Part shown: piece by piece, positions 24,208 through 34,789 of the stretch | Numbering within the stretch: position 1 is the stretch's first letter | How the letters are laid out: each line of letters begins with the position of its first letter | Source: Seiridium cupressi | Lineage: Eukaryota; Ascomycota; Sordariomycetes; Amphisphaeriales; Sporocadaceae | DNA: 64,000 nt | NCBI GenBank assembly: GCA_036674765.1 | Contig: JARVKI010000066.1 | Span: 186,001 to 250,000 of the forward strand | Direction: 5' to 3' | The notes under the pieces: model-generated | The model's input: only the letters and a program-made list of their open reading frames with translations | What the model was told of the DNA's origin: nothing | The model's database searches: none | Program-made: the position numbers and the translations under genes

Positions 24208-27021
24208 TCACATCACCACGCAATCCTTGTCTCTACCTGCGGACGCACTTTGCTGATGCATCGGCGTTGGACGGCCTCTACCCATACCCATCGGAGTACT
24301 CGGTCCTGCTTGCGATGGTCCAGCTTGCGATGGCCCGCTACCCGGAAGTGTCGGCCGCCTTCTCGCGCTGGTAGCACTGACCGGGGTGCTGCTCGGATGG
24401 TTTGGGTGTCCACTTGGGGGTACATACGGCTCCGCTTTGCTAGCTTGTTCGTACGGCGGGGGGACATCATCATCGTCAGTAGTTGCAGGTCGATGTGTTG
24501 TGGTAGCTGGGGGTGGTACCAGTGGTCTGACTTGCTGCACTGGCCGCCCTCCGCGCGCTACGTTACTGCCGCCACGAGCAGGAGGAGTATTGACTGACAA
24601 TGAGCTCCCGCGTACCGGAGCAAGACCGCCCCTTGGACCGCCGCCGCCACCGCCACCTCGACCCCGGGGTCCTGTACGGGCTGGTCCACCTCGGCCTTGT
24701 TGCTCAATGAATTGTTCAGATAGCTGACTTTCGCGTCGGCGGGCAGCTTGCTCATTTCGATGGCGTTCGTCTTCTTCCTCTTGTAGTTGAAGGGCGAGAG
24801 CCAGGTCGCGGTCCTCCTGCTCGTGGTTCGCTGACATTGGCGATGACGGCGGGTCTGCTTGGTTGGAGGCGTTGTGCCCCCGTCGATTTTGAACTGTTTG
24901 CCAGTCGTTTCCTTGAGCCGAAGACTCGTCCTCCGTGTACCAGGCCCCTGGAACGTCCTCCGCCTGTTGTTGCTGGGGACCGCCAACCAGTCTAAAGTCG
25001 CCAGAGAGAAATTCGGCTCGCTCGCCATTAACGTCAACGAGGGACTCCCAAACTATCTCATCGTGGGTATAGTATCCAGCATCAGTGACCAGGGTGAATA
25101 GCTGTTGTGTTTGCGGATGTCGGTACAAGGTGGAGAAATGGTCATTGCGGAAAAGAATGGCAAAGGTGCCCGGCTGAATTGCCTTCGTGATTACTTCAAG
25201 ACCCCATTGTGTCAGCTGTGTAGCGGAACTGTTAAGCCAGGATCTGATAGTCAAGATATCCTGGTATATCTGCTGCTCCTGCTCCGTAAGGCCGGAGCTG
25301 GAGTTGCTGAGCTTATCCTCAAGCTCCTCCTCCCTGAACATCAAATTTTGCGTCTCGTCATAAGATGCTGCTTGTCTCGCGAAAGCTTCGTTTACAGAGT
25401 CGTCCTTTGGTGGTAGCCATCCATGGATTAACGGTATCGAAAAGGTAGCATATAATTTCATGTCGCGTGTATCTTCAAATGTCCCGGGAATAAAATCATC
25501 GCGTTCTGATGGATGAACGTGTGTTGAAGATCGCTTGTGCGCTGTGACAAGCTCTGGGGTCGGAACAAAACGAGGGTTCACATTCATCCCCGTGTGCAGG
25601 CCCTTCAAGAAGGCATATAACTCGCTCACGTCGGGCAGAGCAGCATCGGAATTTGTTCTTCTTGGTGACATGAGCTCGTCAAATACGGCTTCAAGCAGTA
25701 GATTCAGGCTAATCTGCTCCCTAGATCTGAGTGTTTCTACCAATACGGTGTTCGGAAGATTGGCCGGAGTGGTCAACGTCAGGGCATTGACAAGAGCGAC
25801 TAGGGGGCAAGGACCATTCGCGTTCTGCACGAGAATAGGAGACTTTCGTGAATTTGGAGATGTGCTGGCATCAAACCAATTGATATTTTTGATCTGGTAT
25901 GTCTCCGTCTTGTTGGCCGCGCTAGGTGTATTCGGTCTTGGGGGCGGAGAAGGGGGCACTTCTGAAGCTCGTGGAGGTAATGCTGGAGCTGCTTCTGACG
26001 ACTCTGATCCTGGTGTGATTGTTGTTGGGACATCTGCTACATGCAATGTCTCCTTCGCTTGTTGATTTGGCTGCTCGTCGGCATCGGCAAAGTTTTCCCA
26101 AGTACTCTGCCTCGAAAGGCTTGGAGGGGCTGGGACTGGATCGTGATCAATGAGATTCCATTCGTCCTGAGCACTGCTTTGTCGTTGGGGCTGTGTCACA
26201 TCAGGCGCCTTCCCTTTATCCAAAACACCGAGATCATCCCAAGCGTGCGCATCTTGAGAGAACTCCTGCGCTTCAGTCGACCTTTCTGGCATTGACCCCA
26301 GAGAAGGTTTAGTGCGATCGACCTCGTCCCAGCCCGGCGACTCCCTCCCTGAAGGTATCGATACAGGTGTGGGCGAGCTGCCGGGAAGAGCGGCGGGTGG
26401 TTGCCCTGCAGGAGCTGAGCTCCATATATCGTTGTCTGAGGTTTGGCGACTGATGGAAGGAATTGGGGGAGGGTTCAGGTTGGGTTTCGGCTCATCAATA
26501 GCAGGCTGCCAAGGGTTCGCGGTATTATCCGAATCGGCAACTCCAAGCTCTGAAAAAGCTTCTGTTGGCGGAACAGGCTCGCCGCTGGACTTTGTCGATG
26601 TTGTGCCGGTTGTCGTATGCACAGGGCCGCTATTGCTCACAGGCTTGCGTTTGAAGGGGTTGGTCTCCATCTTCCCGCCTGGCCGTAGCACTGTAGGGGT
26701 GTGTTCCAGTGTAATCTTGGGCTTTGCGGCATCGCTACTCACCCCACCCCACGGGTTCTCATCTTCTGCATCGAAAGGGCTCCTCGGCGCCACGCCCGGT
26801 CTCAGGGGCGCGGGTACGTTGTGCGGATTCGGACCGGTCGCGGGAGTACTCGTGCCATGTTGCGCATGTTGTCTCGAGCCCGAGTCTCCCCATACGTTCT
26901 CTTCGTCCACGTCGGGGCCGTCTGGCGACCAAAGTTCTTGCCTTACGCCTTGGACAGTGATCGAAGGGGGAGCATTGTTATTCGCGGACGAAGTCTCGGG
27001 AGTTGGTTTTCGTGCGACCAT
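24208..27021 (-). CDS. MINDY-family K48 deubiquitinase, 937 aa
   Basis: Predicted cysteine protease trimming K48-linked ubiquitin chains. Single-exon frame from MVARKPTPET. Residues 1-370 are disordered, rich in Pro/Ser and repeated 'NPWG/NPW' and 'DDLG' short motifs. Residues about 372-677 are the MINDY catalytic domain: YQIKNINWFD, the nucleophile region NANGPCPLVALVN (Cys about 405), and the catalytic His in FRNDHFSTLY (about H628) followed by LVTDAGY. Residues about 744-765 (DLALALQLQEEEDERHR) look like a ubiquitin-interacting MIU-type helix, as expected after a MINDY domain. An Arg/Gly-rich patch follows. The protein ends CVVM, a CaaX prenylation box with Met in the last place (farnesyl preferred), so membrane attachment is predicted. 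Confidence 0.92.
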   Translation of the reverse strand: MVARKPTPETSSANNNAPPSITVQGVRQELWSPDGPDVDEENVWGDSGSRQHAQHGTSTPATGPNPHNVPAPLRPGVAPRSPFDAEDENPWGGVSSDAAKPKITLEHTPTVLRPGGKMETNPFKRKPVSNSGPVHTTTGTTSTKSSGEPVPPTEAFSELGVADSDNTANPWQPAIDEPKPNLNPPPIPSISRQTSDNDIWSSAPAGQPPAALPGSSPTPVSIPSGRESPGWDEVDRTKPSLGSMPERSTEAQEFSQDAHAWDDLGVLDKGKAPDVTQPQRQSSAQDEWNLIDHDPVPAPPSLSRQSTWENFADADEQPNQQAKETLHVADVPTTITPGSESSEAAPALPPRASEVPPSPPPRPNTPSAANKTETYQIKNINWFDASTSPNSRKSPILVQNANGPCPLVALVNALTLTTPANLPNTVLVETLRSREQISLNLLLEAVFDELMSPRRTNSDAALPDVSELYAFLKGLHTGMNVNPRFVPTPELVTAHKRSSTHVHPSERDDFIPGTFEDTRDMKLYATFSIPLIHGWLPPKDDSVNEAFARQAASYDETQNLMFREEELEDKLSNSSSGLTEQEQQIYQDILTIRSWLNSSATQLTQWGLEVITKAIQPGTFAILFRNDHFSTLYRHPQTQQLFTLVTDAGYYTHDEIVWESLVDVNGERAEFLSGDFRLVGGPQQQQAEDVPGAWYTEDESSAQGNDWQTVQNRRGHNASNQADPPSSPMSANHEQEDRDLALALQLQEEEDERHRNEQAARRRESQLSEQFIEQQGRGGPARTGPRGRGGGGGGGPRGGLAPVRGSSLSVNTPPARGGSNVARGGRPVQQVRPLVPPPATTTHRPATTDDDDVPPPYEQASKAEPYVPPSGHPNHPSSTPVSATSARRRPTLPGSGPSQAGPSQAGPSTPMGMGRGRPTPMHQQSASAGRDKDCVVM

Positions 27022-28382
27022 GGTGTAGACGCCTTGTCCCGCGTGCTACCAAGCAGCTGGCTGATGGCCGCTACTTTCTCTCAGCAGTGCGAAGAGCAAG
27101 AGCAAGAGAATCACGCGGTATTTCTCAAGTGCTCTGGTGTTCCTATCATGCGGCAATATAATGCTGGGTCGACGAGCGGGTAGGGTTTTGGTGTTGGAGC
27201 GGCGCAGGAAAGCTGAATAGGCGGCGTTTGTTCGAGGTTCAAGATAGCTCCGGCGCTACGTCATGAACTGTGGTTATAAACCCGGCTGGTAGTGTAGAAT
27301 AGCCGAATGATTGCCGGTGCCAACAAAAGTTGTGGACTCGTGAGAAGTACCAATTGTGAGTTTGTAGGAGAAGAATATGGTATAAAGCCTCATGAGTATG
27401 GACAGCAGAACAGCTTATGAGGATTCTCCCTGCAGCTTCGCCGGAGGCCGCTGTGTAATCGGGAGGCGGAAGATGTGGCGGTGCAGTTTTAGTTCTTGGG
27501 GCGTTTGTACTCGTAATCCGAGTGCCACCAGGCAGCAGAATTGGCTCAGTTCAGAGACCGAGTGACTGGCGCGAGGTTCTTCCGCGTTAGCTGTCGCCGG
27601 GTTCACAGGTATTTAGACATCAATTAGCCTTTAGCAGCTCTAGAATTGGTGGAATTGCCCACGTTGGCTGCTGGTCTTTGATGTTCATTTGATGCTTGAC
27701 AACAATGTAGAGCGCCCAAGCCACAAGGGTTCGTTCCACTATGACGCAGCGCAGGTGGCGCTCTGAAGCTTAGAAGCTTAGAGCGGGGGATCAGTGAGCA
27801 ACGCCCTGTGCCTTGATTGTGTTCTCGTCAAAGTGGGCCAATCGGCAATGAACAGGCTGTAATGACCACGACATCCAGTTCCTGGGAATTTAACACCGTA
27901 TAAGATGCCACCTTTCCACGGTATCTGTGAGATTTAGGACACACTTACTAAAGATATTATACGTGTAGCTCCTCCACTTACCAAAGGTGTCGGAGCTTTT
28001 TAGAGCTGGAGCTTCCCCAGACTTTGCTATGCGCTTAGGCCAGGTCCAGGGTTTCGAGGGCGGAGCCTATCGCACGTTTTAGCCCAATAGCGAGACAGAC
28101 TGTGACAAATTGCTGCGGCTCCAGGGTGCAACCTTTTTCGTTGCCATCAAAACAATGACGACACGAACTAAACATCTCAATTGACCGACATTCGACGGCA
28201 TTTGTTTCGACGAAATGCCACAGGCCAAGTCTATATAGATCCTTTTCTCAACACGATAACGCTAGGCACCTGGATGTGTCAGCTCCAATGATAGATCGAT
28301 TGCAGTCCGTCGGCCTATCACAACCTGCAGTTGCAAAAACCTCAACTATCTCCCAAATCAATCTCGACGCCGATATCATACC
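27022..28382. other. Intergenic divergent promoter region
   Basis: Lies between the 5' ends of the MINDY gene (minus) and the 5-alpha-reductase-like gene (plus). No supported gene. A short direct repeat (GAAGCTTA twice) occurs near 27765-27780. Confidence 0.5.
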
Positions 28383-29297
28383 ATGGCCATAATCGAGGGT
28401 TGGCTGCCGGCGAGCCGCCAAAATTACGAGTTGATACAGTTTTGGTGGAACTTTTATCCGTTTGTGCGGTGCACCACTCTTTGTGCTCAGTGGTGACTGA
28501 CTGACCCAAAACCACAGCTCTGCTCCCTTCAATGGCTCGTTTCTTGGTATGGCATGGGGAAGACCTCGACCAATTCGCCGCTTAACATTCCCGGTCGCGT
28601 TGCCTGGTTCACCATGGAATGTCCTGGATTTTTGACTCTTCTATACATCATGAGCACATTACCCTCTGAACATGGCATCACCGATCTGCCGTGGCAGAAT
28701 AAGGTTCTGGCTGGCCTCTTTGTTCTGCACTATACCTACCGCGCTGTCATTTTCCCCTTTATTCAACCATCCATGTCTCCTATCCATTGTGTTGTCTGGG
28801 CCGCCGCAATCCTTTTTCAAGTCACCAACGCTACATGCCTTGGCTCGTGGCTGGCGGCTTACGGGCCCACGACTCAGGCAGAGTGGCATGCCGAGGGCTT
28901 CTCCGTCCTGCGCTTCGCGATTGGGCTGGTGGTCTTCTACGTGGGACTTACCAGCAACTACTTCTGCGACGAGGAGTTACGCGAGATCCGTCGGAAAGAG
29001 CAAAGACGCCAGGAGAAGCTAGTAGGGCAGGGGAAGAAGGGCGTGGACAAGCACTACTCGGTACCACAGAATGGCTTGTTCAAGTACATGCTGTATCCGC
29101 ACTACTTCATGGAGTGGCTCGAATGGCTTGGCTTCTGGGTTGCTGCCGGCTGGTCGTGTGGCCCTGCTAGGGCGTTCCTGCTGAATGAATTCTTTGCCAT
29201 GTGGCCACGGGCCGTGAGCGGTAAGAAATGGTATATCGAGAAGTTTGGGGAGGAGAAGATCAAGGGGAAATATGCGGTTATCCCTGGTGTTTGGTAA
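28383..29297 (+). CDS. 5-alpha-reductase-like membrane protein, 286 aa
   Basis: Membrane enzyme of the 3-oxo-5-alpha-steroid 4-dehydrogenase (SRD5A) family, which reduces a conjugated double bond with NADPH. The fungal substrate is unknown. Exons: 28383-28463 (MAIIEGWLPASRQNYELIQF...) and 28518-29297. The donor is weak (GTGCGG), but this joint gives the family-like NFYPF/LCSLQWLVSWYGMGKTS and the intron contains a TGACTGAC branch-like run. Conserved features: GRVAWFTMECPGF, LHYTYRA, NYFCDEELREIR, the C-terminal YPHYFMEWLEWLGFW and the closing KWYIEKFGEEKIKGKYAVIPGVW, which carries the family's cofactor-side residues. About six hydrophobic segments indicate ER membrane location. If the first exon is not used, the protein would begin at MGKTS (28554). 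Confidence 0.87.
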
Positions 29298-31509
29298 AGC
29301 GCAAATGGGGACTCGCGGAGAATGAAGCAGGCCCGAAACACGCACGTTCTTCATTCGCTTATTGACAAGTCTTCGCTGTTACTCCCAAAGAGACTATGGT
29401 AGCAAACATTAGGGGCAGCAACAAAACGTTACGTCCTGACAATCAAGTGAGCGGCGTATGTGAACGGCCTGTGGCAGCGTCATGATATGTGGAGTGCGCT
29501 CGGGTGATGCGGACACTCTAGAGATAAGATCGAACGATCTTCCAGTTGCCAGAAGCCCAAGCTGAATGCCCAATTGAGTTCAAAGTTTTATGATTGGCTG
29601 ATGTCCGGGTATAGACGGTATCCGCCAGCCGCCTGCGAGGTAGGGCAAATGCTACATAAGGTACTTTGCGCCACTTGGGCTAGGTATCTGGCTGCTGGCT
29701 GCCATAGCTCTCAACATCGCAATGTTAATATCCTAAACGGCCTGGTAACAAGGTTGCTGGAAGGTTGCTGGGTTGGTCAGTTTCGCAGGTTGCCACTTGA
29801 AATAGCGTGACCATGGAGCTGGGAATAGGCCTGGCAGATTGCCCCTCGGTTCATGATCCGAAGCTCAGGTAATCACCGGGGTGCTTTTGGGACAAAAGTG
29901 TCGACTTGCATTGTAGGAATGGAAACACTGGCGCTAGCGTAGCTTACTACTGTGATACTACCTCCTGCCTCTTGATACCTGGTTCCACTCTCCCCAACCT
30001 TATTTCGGTTGCATCACAAATCAATACATGGACTGCACTGGTGGTCAATGGTTGTAACGCTAAGTTTCTGGGACCGATTGCAAGCGCATCTAACGGAGCG
30101 GAGCGCGATAGTAGGCCAAAATGTGATTCAGCGCAGCTCTCTTCCTCTCCTTCTCTCCCTACTCACTACAGAGAGCAGGTGCCCAGACACTCTTACTTCT
30201 GGTTTCGACTCTTCGAACTCGTCCAACTCGTCTAACTTGACTTGGTGCGGTCGCCGAGGTGGCCACGCCCCTGGCGATGCGGGAATAACTGGCTGTCAGA
30301 GAGGCATACGGGTGCCCTTCCGCGATCTTCTCGAGGCCTTCTATGCAGCGGCGACATCTGGTTCGGTCGCATTAGCACGATCCCAGCCCTTGGCATTGGG
30401 ATTTAGACCGCATGCAGACTGCTCCAGTCGGGTCAGGGTGGAGATGGGAGGGCGATTGGGGACAGGTGCGCCACCGCGTGAATGGTTCGACAGGGACCTT
30501 TCGAACCAGTCATGCCATTCGGCGCGAGGCGATTACTACAAGACTTATCACACGGAATCCGCACTGCGTAGGGCGGAGCCTATCAGGGCGAAGGAATGCA
30601 CGTGAGATGAGCTTCTCGAGATCCAGGTCGGTCTTCCGTCTTATCAGTGGGGCGACGCGAAAACCGGGGAGGGCCCGACCGTTGAGGGTCGGGATTTGGA
30701 ATTGCGACTCGTAAGTCCGTCCGCCAGCCGCCTGGGTCAGGCGATGCAGCGCTGCTCGAGCCCTCCTCCTTCTTGTTCGCTGGTACGGCCGGCGCATGCG
30801 CAAGAAGCAAACTGCGCAATACGGGAGTCAGGGCTTGGCGACAGAGGCAGGCTGGAGGCTGGCGGGTCAGCCCTATCACGCGACAGCTGTTACCAAGCAC
30901 CAAGCCCGCTTGGCAGGGAGCTTGTAACCAGCCCGGAAGCTTGATAATATTCGAGCCTTGGCCACGCGACACACTTACGATGCCTGCACCACCCATGGCA
31001 TAGACCAGCATCTGCTGCAGCTGCGAGTGCCTGCTCGCTGCTAGCTGGGGAGTCCGACCCACTCGCACCGTGCCAAGCTGCCTCTTCCACCCTAGCTCCG
31101 GCACCCCGGTTGGTGATCACTAGTATTATCAGGACACACCTTCCTAATCGGGCGGCCGTCCGTGAACCGAGACTGGACGATGGAGCCTCTGCGGCGCGCT
31201 GGCTACTGGCTCTGGTGGCTACAGTCGGTCAATAGCGGCGTCGTATCTGCATCTGTTACATATTCCGTTCCTCAAAGGCATTCGTCGGATTAGAGCAGCA
31301 ATCAATTCACTGCAACCTTGGCCGGCAGCCCATCAGCTCAACCCTCAGCGCGCCTCGCCCGCCTTGTTTATTAAGTCGCGACAGACCCCGCCTCCAGCTT
31401 GCTCGCTCCTTGGCCCTTCATCCCTCTTATTGCACTCGCGGCTGTATACGCTAACGTGTGTGCGCTGCTTGACCCCAGGTTGCGCCGCGAAGGAAGATAA
31501 GACAGCAAG
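29298..31509. other. Long 5' region of the peptide transporter gene
   Basis: 2.2 kb with only overlapping, motif-free frames on both strands (for example 30009-30605). The last 150 bases are pyrimidine-rich, as in fungal promoters near transcription starts. Confidence 0.5.
31496..31501 (+). promoter_or_regulatory. GATAAG site next to the PTR2 start codon
   Basis: An AGATAAG sequence 8 bases before the ATG matches the HGATAR core of fungal nitrogen GATA factors. Peptide transporters are often nitrogen-regulated. Its position in the 5' UTR makes function uncertain. Confidence 0.25.
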
Positions 31510-33607
31510 ATGTGTAAGTAGAGCCCTCGGTTTGCCAAGGAACATGCGTTCTTGGTGTCCAAGCTCTTGCGCAACAATGGACGGACAAGCCCAATCTGAC
31601 ACTACATCCCAGCGTCCCCCGACGAGGTTGAACGACCGGCCACCGCCAACAGCCGCGGCGTGCCCAACGAGAAGACGAGGCTCTCCCACGACGGCGATAT
31701 TCACGCCGCCCTGGAGGATACCAACATCTTGCACATCGACTACGAGGGCAAGCCGACTGATGAGGAACTCACGACTCTGCGCCGTGTTCCCGGAAAGGTC
31801 CCTTGGTTAGCCTACTGCCTTTGCGCCGTCGAATTCTGTGAACGCGCCTCGTACTATGGTAAGCAGACTCGAAGCATGGCAAGCAGCAGGTAGTCACATA
31901 CTGACTCCCCCGGTCACAGGCTGTGTTATTATCTGGACCAACTACATCAACCGTCCTCTGCCTGTTGGTGGAAACGGCCTTGGATCGCCTGCTGCTGGAA
32001 GTCAAGCCACCCAGGGTGGTCTCGGTCTTGGCGAGCAAGTCGCCAACGCTACGTCTCAGTCCTTCAACATGATCGCCTATGTCCTGCCCATCTTCATTGG
32101 TTACCTCGCCGATACCCGATACGGTCGCTACCAGATGATTTTCTGGGGTATCATGCTCTGCGGTGTCGGTCACGTCCTCATTATTGTTGGTGGCGCAAGA
32201 GATCTGCTTGAGAATGGCAATGCCAAGATTCCCTTCTTCATTGGCGTCTACATTCTAGCCATTGGAGCGGCCATGTTCAAACCAAACGTCACACCGCTGT
32301 TGCTAGATCAGATGTCTTCACACGTTCCTATCGTGAGGACTCTGCCCAGCGGTGAGCGTGTGATCGAGGATCCCGAGCACTCCACGGAGAGAGTCATGCT
32401 GTGGTTCTACCTTCTGATCAACATCGGAGCTTTCATGTCGACAGCCACGTCGTACTGCGCCCGTCTTATCGGTTGGTGGTTGGCCTTCCTGTTGCCTCTC
32501 ATCCTCTACATACCGCTTCCCATTCTCCTGATCTGGCTCAAGCCTAAGCTGATTATGCACCCACCCGGGGGTTCTGATCTCCCCAACATCTTCCGCGTCC
32601 TTGGCCGCTGCATGAAGAACGGCGGTATCTGGCGAATTGGAAAGGCAGGGTGGTACGAGCGTGCCAAGCCCACCTACCAGCTCGCCAACAACCTCCCAGT
32701 CGAGACCCGATGGAACGATCAGTTTGTTGAAGATACCAAGCGCACCATGCAGGCCGCCGGAATGTTCATCTTCTTCCCTGTCCAGTTCTGGAATGACAAT
32801 GGTATCGGTAACTCGGCCAACTACCTCAGCACCATGCTTACTGGCAACGGTGTCCCCAATGATGTCATCGGTAACTTCAACTCTTTGAGTATCATTTTGC
32901 TCAACCCAGTGCTCAATTTCGGTCTTTACCCGGCACTCCGGAAAGCGAACATCCACTACGGTCCCGTCGCCCGTATCTGCACCGGTTTCTTCATTTCCAC
33001 GCTTGCCGGTCTAGGATACACCCTTCTGTGCTGGAAAGCCTACGAGACCAACCCTTGTGGCTACTACGGCTCCTCGGACCCCGTCTGTGTGGACGGTGGT
33101 CTAGTTTCGCCAATCTCGCTCTGGTGGGAGGCTATTCCATATGCTCTCGGTGGTTTCTCTGAGCTCTTCATCAACGTTCCTGCCTACGGTATTGCCTACT
33201 CGCGTGCCCCGGTCAACATGAGAGGTTCCGTTTCCGGTCTCAACCTCCTCTTCAGCAGTGGTATCGCCTACATCGTCAACTTGGCTGCTTCTGCTGCCAT
33301 CGCTGATCCCCACTTGCTTTGGGATTTCGGCGTTCCGACAGTGATCGGTGCTATTGTCACCGTGTTCTTCGTAAGTCTCCCTGGAACATGTATGTATTTG
33401 CCGCTACTAACTAAGACCGTGCAGTACTTTTACTTCCGCCACATTGACAAGGAGGAGTACGTTCTCTCCACCAACGTGACCACCAATGTCATCAACGACA
33501 GTACTGGTGCCCGTCCTCACTTTGTCGAGAACGAGCTGAACGCCTCGCACAACCGTCCGGCTTCCATTGCCGAAAACGACACCGGCCTCATATCGCAGAA
33601 GCAGTAG
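31510..33607 (+). CDS. ptr2: PTR2-type proton/oligopeptide transporter, 627 aa
   Basis: Plasma-membrane symporter importing di- and tripeptides (POT family). Exons: 31510-31513 (only ATG+T), 31613-31858, 31920-33370 and 33425-33607. The first exon ends at a perfect GTAAGT donor, and joining T to CG gives MSSPDEVERPATANSRG. The phases sum to 628 codons. POT signatures are intact: EFCERASYYG in the first membrane segment (ExxERFxYYG type), GYLADTRYGRYQ, and WFYLLINIGAF (FYxxINxG). There are about 12 hydrophobic segments with a long cytosolic loop. The last intron (33371-33424) is 54 nt, a multiple of three and without a stop, so if retained it would insert 18 residues. A conserved TACTAAC-like branch site (CTACTAACT) supports splicing. 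Confidence 0.94.
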
Positions 33608-34789
33608 ATAGACTTGCTTCTGTGCAATTTGTGCCGCCTTACTTCAGCCATGTACTTATTGTAGTTCATCATCTTGATACCCTTTATTCGACCAAGTCAC
33701 CATAAGCTCGGTCAACTGGCTTCCTGTGCATGGGGCATGGTCGACCCTCACAGGAGGTGTACTTCGACTGAATGGCCCGTCGCTAGACAGACATTAATAG
33801 ACCAGACCAATAAATACAAGATCAATAATCTACATACTCTTATTAGGGACTTAATTTAAATGTGTAGGCCCTTGCAGGAACTGCAACTTATTGTGCGGAT
33901 GTAGAATGGACGACAGCGGTTGGTCTACATCAAGCATTCGCGTAACCCTGGTGCAGCTTGACGTTAGTGGCCACAGCGAGAGCCTATACAGATTGGTGTC
34001 CAAGCACGTCCTTAATCTCGTATATTCGTTGCCTATAGTCTCAGTGGGTCGGTCGTGAAATATGTAAGCCTTCTCAGGCTTCATGCCAACAATGCAGTGC
34101 TTCCTATCAAAACCCTCAAGTATTCCCCAAACAGCACTGACATTAGGCACGGAAAGGCGCTAGACAGGATGATGTAGACATTCACCTCGAACTCAAAGAT
34201 TTGGGGTGCTCCCTTTGTCTGCCGATGTTAGGCCTGGAGGGAGAATCCGCCCCTACAGCCGAGCCGTACGCGGGCGTTCCACTGCCAAAGATCTCACTGA
34301 CGCATGAGCTGTAGAAATTTGCCAGCATAGTAAAAACTTTGAAGTTCCAACTCCAAAAGCTCTAGCCGTGTGGAACAGTGTTGGATCGCGAAGGGGCGCA
34401 TGCTTAACATCTTCATGTAGGAAGGAGTATCTTCCAAGGTCATTATTCATTGCAGCTTCACGCGAATGACAATTGAATGTGTGTTTTTCTTACAACCCAC
34501 ATATTGCTATGGCATCAAGAATGAAGGTTCATGAAAATGATATTAGAAGTCTCAAGACAACAAGCTTCAAAGGATGAAGTGTCACACATTTGGAGGCCAT
34601 GTGGTGTGGCTTAATCTGTCACGGTCATGTGACAGGAGTTCGTGCACGGACCATATGGCCCGTGCGCCATGTATATAAGTATCTAGACTGGAGCGCTGGA
34701 GAGGATTCCCTCCTCAGCGCAACAACAATTCATATGAGTACCCTTACATAATCATCAAACGCACAGAATCGTATATCGCCGCCAATATA
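33608..34789. other. Intergenic, no gene seen
   Basis: 3' flank of the transporter followed by AT-rich sequence up to the decayed ankyrin gene. Frames at 33851-34150 and 34253-34450 carry no motif. Confidence 0.5.

Noticed and set aside
30009..30605. 198-codon frame upstream of PTR2
   Set aside because: No recognisable motif and overlapped by other frames; more likely promoter sequence.
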